From Bacteroidota bacterium (lineage in GTDB: Bacteria > Bacteroidota > Bacteroidia > Cytophagales > Cyclobacteriaceae): a stretch of 64,000 bases of DNA. The notes under the pieces were generated by a model. It made no database searches, was not told the DNA's origin, and saw only the letters and a program-made list of their open reading frames with translations. The position numbers and the translations under genes were made by a program. Of this stretch, positions 18,799 to 27,171 are shown piece by piece; within the stretch, counting starts at the first letter, position 1; the number at the start of each line of letters is the position of its first letter. The stretch spans positions 558,001-622,000 of the forward strand of contig JAFDZA010000014.1 of assembly GCA_018267135.1 (NCBI GenBank), read 5' to 3'.

Positions 18799-19428
18799 TT
18801 ACTGCAGCCCTTTTAAGACGAATTCTATATTTTTCCGGAAGAATAATTTAAGTGGGGTTATCTGGTTGATGTGAGCGGTTACTACCGAGCCATAAAAAAC
18901 AGCAATCAATAACTGTGCAATATCCCGGGTAGATGATGTTTTCGTGATCTCCTTTTTGAAAATAGCTTCCAACGAAAATTTTTCGAATAACTGATCTACT
19001 GATTGTATTTCAATACTCTTAATATTTTCAACTTCGGGGAATAGCAATTTTTTTTCTTCCGCTTTTACAGGAAAAGGCTTTAGGGTTCGTTTCAGATCGG
19101 CCAGATAGGCAAACAAACTCAGGATGATACCGGGGTTCGTTTCGCAATCTTCACTCAGTTTATCAAACAAAAAATAAATTCCAGACACACCTTCTTTTGG
19201 TTTTTCGGCTAATTCAACAGCCCGTCTCAGGCACCATATCCGGAAATAATATAGAAGTATATCTTCTTTTTGAGGAAAGTAGCTGAACAGCGTTACTTTC
19301 GAAATTTTAACTTTGGCACAAATTTCATCTACATACAAATCATCAAACGATTTTTTTCCAATCAATTTTAAGGTAGCATCCAACACCGCCAGTTTAAGTC
19401 GGGCAGCTTTTTCTTTGCGCAATCCCAT
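18799..19428 (-). CDS. TetR/AcrR family transcriptional regulator
   Basis: A 209-residue DNA-binding protein with a TetR helix-turn-helix at about 30-52 (VDEICAKVKISKVTLFSYF) and a divergent helical ligand domain, as usual. It is transcribed toward the isomerase gene, with the small lipoprotein gene between them on the other strand, and divergently from the gamma-glutamyltransferase gene. TetR proteins near acyl-CoA enzymes often sense acyl-CoA, but this is only context. The 89-base divergent gap has a near -7 box on the minus strand with one mismatch (TAACTTTA). Confidence 0.9.
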   Translation of the reverse strand: MGLRKEKAARLKLAVLDATLKLIGKKSFDDLYVDEICAKVKISKVTLFSYFPQKEDILLYYFRIWCLRRAVELAEKPKEGVSGIYFLFDKLSEDCETNPGIILSLFAYLADLKRTLKPFPVKAEEKKLLFPEVENIKSIEIQSVDQLFEKFSLEAIFKKEITKTSSTRDIAQLLIAVFYGSVVTAHINQITPLKLFFRKNIEFVLKGLQ

Positions 19429-19517
19429 GTTGAATTTCGGAGATATTTTATTTTCCTAAAGTTAGTATTGTTTCATGGGGAATAATACATTTAATACTCA
19501 AACCAGAGATAATTTCT

Positions 19518-21206
19518 ATGAAGCGCCTATTCACTCTTTTATTGGTATTAGTTGTTATCGCCTGCCAGCCTCAGGACCACAAAAAATTAGTAGGACTTAT
19601 AGCCGATTCGGCCATGGTGGTATCTGCCCACCCGTTGGCCTCAAAGGTGGGTGTAGCCATTCTGAAAAAAGGAGGTAACGCCATAGATGCAGCTATAGCC
19701 GTGCAGTTTGCTTTGGCCGTAGTTTTTCCGGCAGCCGGAAACATTGGAGGAGGAGGCTACATGGTAGCCCGCTTAAAAGACCGGTCGTTGTTTGCTTTAG
19801 ATTACCGAGAGCGGGCGCCCGGCAAGGCAACGAAAAATATGTACTTAAACCAGGAGGGAAACGTCATTCCCGGGTTGAGTTTGTCGGGGCATCTGGCATC
19901 GGGTGTTCCGGGAACGGTAGATGGGTTGGTGGAAGCACACCGTAAGCTGGGATTGTTGCCATGGAAGGAACTGGTACAACCCGCCATAGATTTAGCTTTA
20001 AATGGTTTTAAACTAACCACACGCGAAGCCAGATGGTTTAACGAGTCGCAAGCCGATCTCCTCAAATACAATACGGTAAAGCCCGGATTTTTATTAAAGG
20101 AGAATTGGAAAGAGGGAGATATCATTAAATGGATTGACTTAGGCCATACGCTGGAGCGCATTCGCGATAACGGAAGAGCCGGATTTTATGAAGGTAAAAC
20201 AGCCGATGATATCCTGGCCGAGATGCAACGAGGCAAAGGAATTATAGCACGCGAAGATTTAAGTAATTATAAATCAGTATGGCGAGAACCGGTAAGCGGC
20301 CTTTATAAAGAATATAAAATTATTGCCATGCCACCCTCGTCTAGCGGAGGCATTTGTTTAATCCAGCTACTCAAAAGTGTAGAGCCCTATCCTATTAAGT
20401 CGTGGGGATTTAACACAGCCAAAACGGTACACCTTATGGTAGAGGCCGAGCGCAGAGTTTATGCCGACCGCACTAAGTATTTGGGGGATCCCGATTTCTA
20501 CAAAGTACCCATGAAAGAACTTTTAGACGATCAATATAATGATGACCGGATGAGCACCTTTAACCCGGAGCAAGCTACCCCGAGCAGCCAGGTAAAGGAG
20601 GGCAAAATCCCGGGATACGAATCAGAAGAAACCACCCATATTTCCATTGTAGATGCCCAAGGAAATGCCGTAGCCGTTACCACCACCCTCAACGGGTGGT
20701 TTGGGTCCAATGTAGTCGTGGCTGGCTCAGGTTTTTTTCTAAACAACGAAATGGATGATTTTAGTGCCAAGCCGGGCGTACCCAATATGTTTGGGGTGCT
20801 GGGCACCAAAGCCAACAGTATAGAACCCAACAAGCGTATGCTGAGTGCCATGACCCCTACTATCGTAGAAAAAAATGGAAATCTTTTTATGGTGGTGGGT
20901 ACACCGGGCGGATCAACTATTATTACCTCCGTGTTTCAAACGATACTAAATGTAGTAGAGCACGACATGGGGATGCAGCAAGCTGTTGATGCCAAACGTG
21001 TGCACAGCCAGTGGTTGCCTGACATCGTAGCCCCCGAGCAAAATGCCATCTCAAAAAAGGATAGCCTGACATTGGTAAAAATGGGCCATAAGTTAGTGCC
21101 CCGCAAAACGATTGGGCGGGTAGACGCTATCTTGGTTCTGAAAAATGGAAAACTGGAGGCTGGAGCCGACCACACCCGCGGAGATGATACCGCAGCCGGG
21201 TATTAG
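19518..21206 (+). CDS. ggt: Gamma-glutamyltransferase lipoprotein
   Basis: An Ntn-hydrolase that transfers or hydrolyses the gamma-glutamyl group of glutathione and related peptides. It has 562 residues, with an N-terminal lipobox around VVIAC, so it is membrane-anchored outside the cytoplasm. The autocleavage and nucleophile motif is TTHISIVD, with Thr372 as the predicted N-terminal residue of the small subunit. The conserved glycine-rich loop [12 protein letters not shown] and NEMDDF are present. It starts at the ATG at 19518, which leads straight into the signal peptide. It converges with the OmpA gene over 15 bases. No glutathione genes are in the window. Confidence 0.93.
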   Translation: MKRLFTLLLVLVVIACQPQDHKKLVGLIADSAMVVSAHPLASKVGVAILKKGGNAIDAAIAVQFALAVVFPAAGNIGGGGYMVARLKDRSLFALDYRERAPGKATKNMYLNQEGNVIPGLSLSGHLASGVPGTVDGLVEAHRKLGLLPWKELVQPAIDLALNGFKLTTREARWFNESQADLLKYNTVKPGFLLKENWKEGDIIKWIDLGHTLERIRDNGRAGFYEGKTADDILAEMQRGKGIIAREDLSNYKSVWREPVSGLYKEYKIIAMPPSSSGGICLIQLLKSVEPYPIKSWGFNTAKTVHLMVEAERRVYADRTKYLGDPDFYKVPMKELLDDQYNDDRMSTFNPEQATPSSQVKEGKIPGYESEETTHISIVDAQGNAVAVTTTLNGWFGSNVVVAGSGFFLNNEMDDFSAKPGVPNMFGVLGTKANSIEPNKRMLSAMTPTIVEKNGNLFMVVGTPGGSTIITSVFQTILNVVEHDMGMQQAVDAKRVHSQWLPDIVAPEQNAISKKDSLTLVKMGHKLVPRKTIGRVDAILVLKNGKLEAGADHTRGDDTAAGY

Positions 21207-21221
21207 AAATTCTCTCTTGGG

Positions 21222-22778
21222 TTAATCTTTTACAATTACAAACTCCACTCTTCGATTAAGTTTGCGTGCCTCTTCATTATCTGCTGTGGTAACTGGTTTG
21301 GCTCCACCATAGCCTTTGCCTTTAATACGTTTAGGCGAAATGCCTTTCGATACCAGGTATTTTTTAATTACTTCTACCCGCTGTTTTGATAACACCAAAT
21401 TAGCTTCGGGATTTCCCCGGTTGTCGGTATGGCCTTCCAGTAAAATTTCTACGTTTGGATTATTTTGTAAAAAATTCTGTATAACATCCAACTCTGGGAA
21501 AGATTCGGTTAACAATGTGGTGGTGCCTACTACAAATAAAATATTTTTCAGGTTTACCACCGTCCCCACCTCGATGGGCTGTAGCTTAAAATTCATTTCA
21601 AGAGTTTTCAGTTCGTAGGTGTGTATATCTAGCCGTTCGGAAAGATTAACATAACGAGGTGATTGTATTTCGATATTATAAATTTTAGTAGAAGAAATTT
21701 CTATTTCAAATTTACCGTTACGGCTTACTGCTTGCAGCTGTGTAGAGTCTGTTTTAAATAGTAGCCGGGCATTTAACATAGCTCCTGTTTTGGTGTTCGT
21801 TACTTGCCCAAACAATCTTACCTTTCTTGAGTTGCCTTTTGAAGCATATTTATTCTCTACTATTTTTAAAGTGTCGGTTTGGGTTGACAGCGTAGAGTCA
21901 TACCAGGCATAAATATTGCCGTAGCGGTCGCTATCACGGGTAGTAGTAAATAAAAAAGCAGGCGCACCAACCCGGTAATATAATTCGCGAGCTTCTGAGT
22001 TGCGCGGGGAGCCTACATTCAATGGCTCAGACCAATTAGTCCAGGTGTCATCTAACCGGGTTGACATAAAAATATCAAAGCCGCCTAATCCTTTTCTTCC
22101 ATTTGATGAAAAGAAAAGGGTACGGTTGTCGTCACTCAGAGACGGTGTCCATTCCTGAAAGAGTGTGTTAATAACAGGGCCAAGATTTATGGCATCTCCC
22201 CATTGCCCTTCCTTTTTTAAGCTCACATAGATATCTTCCACACCTTTTGTTCCGTATGATTCGGCTGCAAACACAAAAGCATTTCCATCTTTGCTCATCA
22301 TACCCGAGAAATGATCGGAGCGGTTTAAGAAGTATGGAATAGAAATATTTTCGGGGGCAGACCAGCCTCCTGCCTCTATTTTCCGGCAAAATGAAATACC
22401 CTGCGTGCGGGCGGGTTCCCCGTTCTTTCCATAATGGCCTAATAAAAAAAGAATGTTGCCATCGGCACTAAAGCCGGCTACGGCATTATACCCGGCATCG
22501 TTCATTTCTGCTCCTGCATGAATCGGTGTTTGCCAGCGGCCATCTAATAGAACCGATACCCAAATATCGCCTGCATCGCGCTTCCCTCCTATGTTTAGTG
22601 GATGATTTGCCAGCGTTAAATAAAGAGTTTTACCATCGGGCGAAATAACCGGAGCCTGTTCATCGTAAGGCGAATTAATCAACCGGAAGGGAGTTGATGA
22701 AACTTGTTGCGCCCGCACATTACCAACGGCAAAAGTTAAACACAACAGTAAAAAGTATAATGTATTTTTTAAGGTCAT
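21222..22778 (-). CDS. OmpA-family protein with PD40 propeller repeats
   Basis: A 518-residue exported protein with a signal peptide of about 23 residues. PD40-like repeats at about 40-280 (APVISPDGKTLYLTL, TPSLSDDNRTLFFSS) predict a propeller. A short carboxypeptidase-regulatory-like strand region at about 320-390 follows. The C-terminal OmpA domain has LEGHTDNRGNPEANLVLSKQ and LNRRVEFVI with the conserved Asp and Arg that bind peptidoglycan. Proteins of this plan occur near PorP/SprF genes in T9SS loci, but here the neighbours are unrelated. It probably links an outer-membrane complex to the cell wall. Confidence 0.9.
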   Translation of the reverse strand: MTLKNTLYFLLLCLTFAVGNVRAQQVSSTPFRLINSPYDEQAPVISPDGKTLYLTLANHPLNIGGKRDAGDIWVSVLLDGRWQTPIHAGAEMNDAGYNAVAGFSADGNILFLLGHYGKNGEPARTQGISFCRKIEAGGWSAPENISIPYFLNRSDHFSGMMSKDGNAFVFAAESYGTKGVEDIYVSLKKEGQWGDAINLGPVINTLFQEWTPSLSDDNRTLFFSSNGRKGLGGFDIFMSTRLDDTWTNWSEPLNVGSPRNSEARELYYRVGAPAFLFTTTRDSDRYGNIYAWYDSTLSTQTDTLKIVENKYASKGNSRKVRLFGQVTNTKTGAMLNARLLFKTDSTQLQAVSRNGKFEIEISSTKIYNIEIQSPRYVNLSERLDIHTYELKTLEMNFKLQPIEVGTVVNLKNILFVVGTTTLLTESFPELDVIQNFLQNNPNVEILLEGHTDNRGNPEANLVLSKQRVEVIKKYLVSKGISPKRIKGKGYGGAKPVTTADNEEARKLNRRVEFVIVKD

Positions 22779-22815
22779 GTGTATTGAATTGGCAAATTAA
22801 GAAAATACACAACTA

Positions 22816-23400
22816 TTATTTACTTACCCACTCGTTTCCTTTTATAAAAAAGCGCCACGGCAGCAAAGCATCTTTACCGGCATAATCAATGCCAATGCGG
22901 GGAGTGGAAACAATTCCCTTCGATTTTATAATAATACCTCTGTCTTCAATCCATACCTTATCGGACGTGAGCGAAATTCCATTTAGGTTTCGATCTATAC
23001 CTAACGCTTGGGTGAGTTTACCAGGACCGGAAGTAATTTTTTTTACAGAATTAACTTGCCTTCTTTTCATCATCCGGTCAATTCCCTCCATAGGTTGCAA
23101 TGCTCTTACTAAAATAGCCTCCGCTTTATTTACCCCGTTGGTTACAATGTTAAACATTTCGTGCACGCCATAGCACAAATAAACATAAGCTACTCCGCCC
23201 AGGCCAAACATCACTTCGTTACGTTTGGTTTTTCCTTTGTAAGCATGGCTTCCTTTTTCAATTTCCGAATATGCTTCTGTTTCTACAATCATGCCGCTAA
23301 CAGCCTGATCTTCTATGTTTGCTACCAATATTTTTCCGAGAAGTTGCCGGGCTATAACGGTAACATTATTTCGTAAGTAAAATGAGTTATTGAGTTTCAT
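22816..23400 (-). CDS. Alkyladenine DNA glycosylase (3-methyladenine DNA glycosylase, MPG/AAG type)
   Basis: Base-excision repair enzyme that removes alkylated purines. It has 194 residues, the normal bacterial length. The catalytic glutamate is E42 in IVETEAY, and the conserved YVYLCYGVHEMFNIV at about 72-86 and ILVRALQP are present. It reads from the ATG at 23400. A terminator-like hairpin at 23461-23497 separates it from the upstream efflux operon, so it needs its own promoter; I see only a weak -7 box candidate with one mismatch. It ends about 38 bases before the OmpA start. Confidence 0.93.
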   Translation of the reverse strand: MKLNNSFYLRNNVTVIARQLLGKILVANIEDQAVSGMIVETEAYSEIEKGSHAYKGKTKRNEVMFGLGGVAYVYLCYGVHEMFNIVTNGVNKAEAILVRALQPMEGIDRMMKRRQVNSVKKITSGPGKLTQALGIDRNLNGISLTSDKVWIEDRGIIIKSKGIVSTPRIGIDYAGKDALLPWRFFIKGNEWVSK

Positions 23401-23460
23401 CTATCATTCGATTTTTTCAAACTCATATTTCTAATCAGGGGGATCCGATTTGCGAAGATA

Positions 23461-23497
23461 AAAAAGAAACCCTCCATATTTTGGAGGGTTTCTTTTT
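23461..23497 (-). terminator. Intrinsic terminator after the membrane-fusion protein gene
   Basis: A long perfect stem around ACCCTCCA and TGGAGGGT, with a five-base loop, flanked by an A-run and a T-run. On the minus strand it follows the membrane-fusion protein stop at 23519 by about 20 bases. The flanks would also support termination on the plus strand. Confidence 0.85.
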
Positions 23498-23518
23498 TAT
23501 GTGTTACTCTGTTCTTAA

Positions 23519-24919
23519 TTATTTTTTAGGGTCTTCTTTTTTATCTTCTTTTTTAGCTACCACTACTTTGTCACCTTCTTTCAGTCTTTTAGAAACGACC
23601 AGAAAAGGACCTGTAATTACTTCTACGCTGTCGGGTAGGCCTGAAAGAATCTCAATGTTATCGTAGTCGCTAATACCTGTTTTTACTTCCTTCATTTTAG
23701 CGGTGCCTTTATCATTAATAAATACAACGATCTTATCTTCTTTCTTTTCATTTTTTTCCTTGCCGGTAGTCACCTTACGATCGCTATTATCATCTTGTGG
23801 GCCGCCATCATCAGGGCCGTTAGATTTCTTTTCAAGTACAGTTCCTTCAGGTGTGCGAGTGGTAACAGCCGAAAGCGGTACCGACAGCACGTTGTTTTTC
23901 TTTTGGGTAATAATCTCTACACTGGCTGTCATACCGGGGCGAAAAGGGTACTTATTTCCTTTTTTAATCAAATCCAGATACGAAGAACGCAAAATTAAAA
24001 TGCGCACCTCAAATTCAGTGATGGCATCGGTAGAGGTTTTGTCTTTAGCCGTATTAGCAATGTTCGTTACTACTCCTTTAAATTTTTTGCCGGACATTGT
24101 GTAGGCATCTACATCAATAATAACGGTATCGCGAAGATGCACTCTCACAATGTCGTTTTCATTCACATTCACACGTACTTCCATCACATTCAGATCGGCA
24201 ATGCGAAGCATTTCGGTGCCGGTCATGGTGGCTGTTCCCACAACACGTTCGCCTTTTTTTACACTTAATTTAGAAACGGTTCCTTTCATAGGTGCCACCA
24301 CGGTGGTTTTGCGCACGTTTTCGCGGGCTTCTTTTACTGAAGCTTCCGTGCTGCTTACCATAAACTTAGTTGCTTCTAAATTTTGATGAGCCGAAGTCAA
24401 ATTATTTTTAGCTACCTGGTAGGCCTGCACGGCTGTTTGCCAGTCGGCATCAGAAATAACTTTTTCATTGTGCAATTTATCTTGCCGCTTATAGTCTAGT
24501 TCGGCCTTAGCTAAATTGGCTTCAGCCACAGAAATAGAAGCTTTGCTGGCTTCCACATTGGCACGTTGCTGGCTGAGTGACGCTTCATTTCTTTCTAATT
24601 GGCTTTTTAAAATATCAGGTCTGATTTTTACCAGTGGTTTCCCCAGCTCTACGGAGTCGCCATCTTCCACATTCAACTCAATGATCTCACCCGAAACCTC
24701 AGGCGCAATTTTTACTTCGATTACAGGTTGCACCGTGCCCGATGCACTTACTTTTTCAGTGATGGAAACTTTCTTTGTTTTTCCCAGTTCCACTTCTAAC
24801 TCACGCGACTTGCCGATCCAGCCCTGCGATTTTCCTACAATGAGAATCAGAATGAGACCTACTAAAATGCCAATTCCCCAGTACATCAGCCGGTTTGATT
24901 TTTTCTTTTGCTTAGCCAT
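23519..24919 (-). CDS. Efflux periplasmic adaptor (membrane-fusion protein, HlyD/MacA-like)
   Basis: A 466-residue adaptor that links an inner-membrane pump to TolC. There is one transmembrane helix at about 12-30 after a basic start, then a biotinyl-lipoyl-like strand pair (KIAPEVSGEIIELNVEDGD), a coiled-coil hairpin at about 110-200 (QQRANVEASKASISVAEA) and beta-barrel domains. A low-complexity charged insert at about 360-395 interrupts the C-terminal domain, which is unusual. It is the last gene of an operon with TolC and serine dehydratase, and is closed by a strong terminator. No pump gene follows. Confidence 0.9.
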   Translation of the reverse strand: MAKQKKKSNRLMYWGIGILVGLILILIVGKSQGWIGKSRELEVELGKTKKVSITEKVSASGTVQPVIEVKIAPEVSGEIIELNVEDGDSVELGKPLVKIRPDILKSQLERNEASLSQQRANVEASKASISVAEANLAKAELDYKRQDKLHNEKVISDADWQTAVQAYQVAKNNLTSAHQNLEATKFMVSSTEASVKEARENVRKTTVVAPMKGTVSKLSVKKGERVVGTATMTGTEMLRIADLNVMEVRVNVNENDIVRVHLRDTVIIDVDAYTMSGKKFKGVVTNIANTAKDKTSTDAITEFEVRILILRSSYLDLIKKGNKYPFRPGMTASVEIITQKKNNVLSVPLSAVTTRTPEGTVLEKKSNGPDDGGPQDDNSDRKVTTGKEKNEKKEDKIVVFINDKGTAKMKEVKTGISDYDNIEILSGLPDSVEVITGPFLVVSKRLKEGDKVVVAKKEDKKEDPKK

Positions 24920-24982
24920 GAATATTAGAAGTTAAAAATTTGATTGTTAGTATGTAGATAATGTTAGCTGTAATATAATGGA

Positions 24983-26407
24983 TTAGTACTCAATGGTTTT
25001 TCCCTGGTAAAACTCCAATACCTTTTTGGTTAAAATAAAATTATACTTGGCGCGAGCCAGAGCCGATTTGGCCGAGTATAAATCATTCGATGAAACCTGA
25101 TACTCTATGTAGGTAGCCGCCCCGTTTTCATATCGTTGCTGTGTCATACGAAATGCCTCTTCATTTGAGTTTACTTGTTTTACCGCGGCCGAATATGTTT
25201 TAGCGGCTGCTAACGCATTATTATAAGCTGTCTCAATAGACTGACGCAAAGTATTTTCTGTTTCTTTCACCGTAATGTTGGCCAACTCCCGGTTGATAAT
25301 AGCCTGCTGCACACCGGTGCGTGTTTGAAATCCGTTTAAGATTGGAATTGAGAGGCTCACCCCTAAGTTTTTATACAGGTTGTCAGTAACCTGATCTGTT
25401 ACTTTATAATGATCGGCCACTTGTACTTGTTGTTGCATCATGGTAGTAACGGGCATGGAGGTATTTCCATTTACGTACCCGATGGTAACCGGGGCAAGGG
25501 CACCCATGCTGTAGCGTGGGCCATCTGAAGCACTGTTGTAATTAGAGATCATCGCAAAGTTGGCCGATAATCTCGGAAGGTAATTAGCCTTCGCTGCTTT
25601 CAAGGCCAACTCGGCACTTTCCACTTTCAATAAAGCGCTTTTTACCTGTGGCAAACTTTGGGTAGATTGAGCGTATATATCTTCGGGCGTTTGCGGAATG
25701 GCCATGTCTTCAATCGTTAAATTAGGCACAACAACCTCAAACTGGTTTGAGGCGGGCACCTGCATCGATTGCTTAAGGGTAAGTAAAGAAAGATTATAAG
25801 TATTCTCCTGTGTTACCAGATTGGTTTCATTGGTAGCTACTACGGCTTCCTGGCTCAGTTGATTACTTTTTGCCAACGCTCCGGCATCTACCTGCTTTAA
25901 TATTTTTTCTAATGTCTGATTGCTGGAGTTCAACTGAAACTTAGCATTCTCCATCAGTTCTTTGTTCAAAATAACATTGGTATAATTTGTTACTACACTG
26001 ATGATAACATCGTTCTTTGCTTTCTGTAAATCTAAATCGGCCGCAGCCACATTTTTTTGATTTTGACGAAACGTGTATTGGTTTTTGAATCCGTTAAACA
26101 AAGTGATCTGACTCATTACCGAAGGGTTTATGGTTTTGGTTACCCCCTGATAATACTGATACGTTACCGGGTTAAGATTGCGGCCATAGTTTTGGCTTCC
26201 GGAGGCATTAAAACTCAGGCTGGGTAAAAAACTACCCTTGGCGCTCAGTAACCCAATGCGGTTTGTTTCTACATTATATACACTGCGCTTAACAGTAAGA
26301 TTATTATCGAGGGCAATCCGGATGCACTCCTGCATAGATAACTTTTCCTGCGCACGGGCCGATATTAAACTCCCGATCAAAAAAAAGACAAGTACCAATC
26401 TCTTCAT
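24983..26407 (-). CDS. TolC-family outer-membrane efflux channel
   Basis: A 474-residue exported protein with a signal peptide of about 19 residues. The family signature CIRIALDNNLTVKRSVYNVE follows, then two repeats of long helices and strands, typical of the OEP family. It lies three bases after the serine dehydratase stop and 63 bases before the membrane-fusion protein, so all three are probably on one transcript. Substrate cannot be read from sequence. I call it TolC-like, not tolC, because many paralogues exist. Confidence 0.9.
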   Translation of the reverse strand: MKRLVLVFFLIGSLISARAQEKLSMQECIRIALDNNLTVKRSVYNVETNRIGLLSAKGSFLPSLSFNASGSQNYGRNLNPVTYQYYQGVTKTINPSVMSQITLFNGFKNQYTFRQNQKNVAAADLDLQKAKNDVIISVVTNYTNVILNKELMENAKFQLNSSNQTLEKILKQVDAGALAKSNQLSQEAVVATNETNLVTQENTYNLSLLTLKQSMQVPASNQFEVVVPNLTIEDMAIPQTPEDIYAQSTQSLPQVKSALLKVESAELALKAAKANYLPRLSANFAMISNYNSASDGPRYSMGALAPVTIGYVNGNTSMPVTTMMQQQVQVADHYKVTDQVTDNLYKNLGVSLSIPILNGFQTRTGVQQAIINRELANITVKETENTLRQSIETAYNNALAAAKTYSAAVKQVNSNEEAFRMTQQRYENGAATYIEYQVSSNDLYSAKSALARAKYNFILTKKVLEFYQGKTIEY

Positions 26408-26410
26408 ATA

Positions 26411-27085
26411 CTAATTAATTTGAGGAATATAAATCACTTCTTTTATCCAACTAAGACTTTTTAAATACTCGAATGTTACAGGTTTAATACCCGAATCCAT
26501 CTCAATGACCAAACATGCTAAATCATTTTTTCCTTTCCGGGAAACAGACATCGTAGCAATGTTACAATCGTCATGGGCCAGCACATCGGCTATAAACGCA
26601 ATGCTTCCTTTTACATCGGCTGCAAAAATAATAGCTGTGTGCAAACTCGTAGAAAAATCAGCTTTAAATCCGTCCACCTCAGCCATGTTTACTATGCCAC
26701 CGCCTTTGCTTTCGCCTAATACTTCTACTTCCTGCTCTCCTCTCTTCAACTTTAAACGAATGGAATTAGGATGTAAAGTAGAGGCATTGCCCACTGATTT
26801 AAAGTGATACTTTAAACCTTCTTCTTTGGCTATTTCTATGGCCTCCTTTATGCGCTTGTCGTCAGTATTAAAATCCATCAACCCTGCCAATATAGCTCGG
26901 TCGCTGCCGTGGCCTTCGTATGTACGGGCAAATGAATTATAAAATGTAATGTCGGCTTCGTCTGGAATACCGCCCAGTATTTTTACGGCTGCCTTGGCAA
27001 TGCGCACCACTCCGGCTGTATGAGAGCTGGAGGGACCAATCATAATTGGACCAATCATATCAAAAATGCTGCTTTTTTCTGGCAT
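26411..27085 (-). CDS. sdaAB: L-serine dehydratase, iron-sulfur-dependent, beta subunit
   Basis: The small subunit of the two-chain 4Fe-4S serine deaminase that makes pyruvate and ammonia. The family motif MIGPSSSHTAGVVRIA is at about 14-29, and the C-terminal ACT-like domain is at about 150-224. Length is 224 residues, normal for the beta chain. The catalytic alpha chain is not in this window, so it must be elsewhere if the enzyme is active. It is the first gene of an operon with TolC and the fusion protein. The upstream region has a -7-like box with one mismatch and a TTTG about 17 bases earlier. Confidence 0.92.
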   Translation of the reverse strand: MPEKSSIFDMIGPIMIGPSSSHTAGVVRIAKAAVKILGGIPDEADITFYNSFARTYEGHGSDRAILAGLMDFNTDDKRIKEAIEIAKEEGLKYHFKSVGNASTLHPNSIRLKLKRGEQEVEVLGESKGGGIVNMAEVDGFKADFSTSLHTAIIFAADVKGSIAFIADVLAHDDCNIATMSVSRKGKNDLACLVIEMDSGIKPVTFEYLKSLSWIKEVIYIPQIN

Positions 27086-27171
27086 TGGGGCGCAAATATG
27101 TGATGCAAACGCAAAAACCTCAAAAAAGGATGTGCTCGAAGATTAAAAAATAGTAAGAAAAGTGATTTTTT

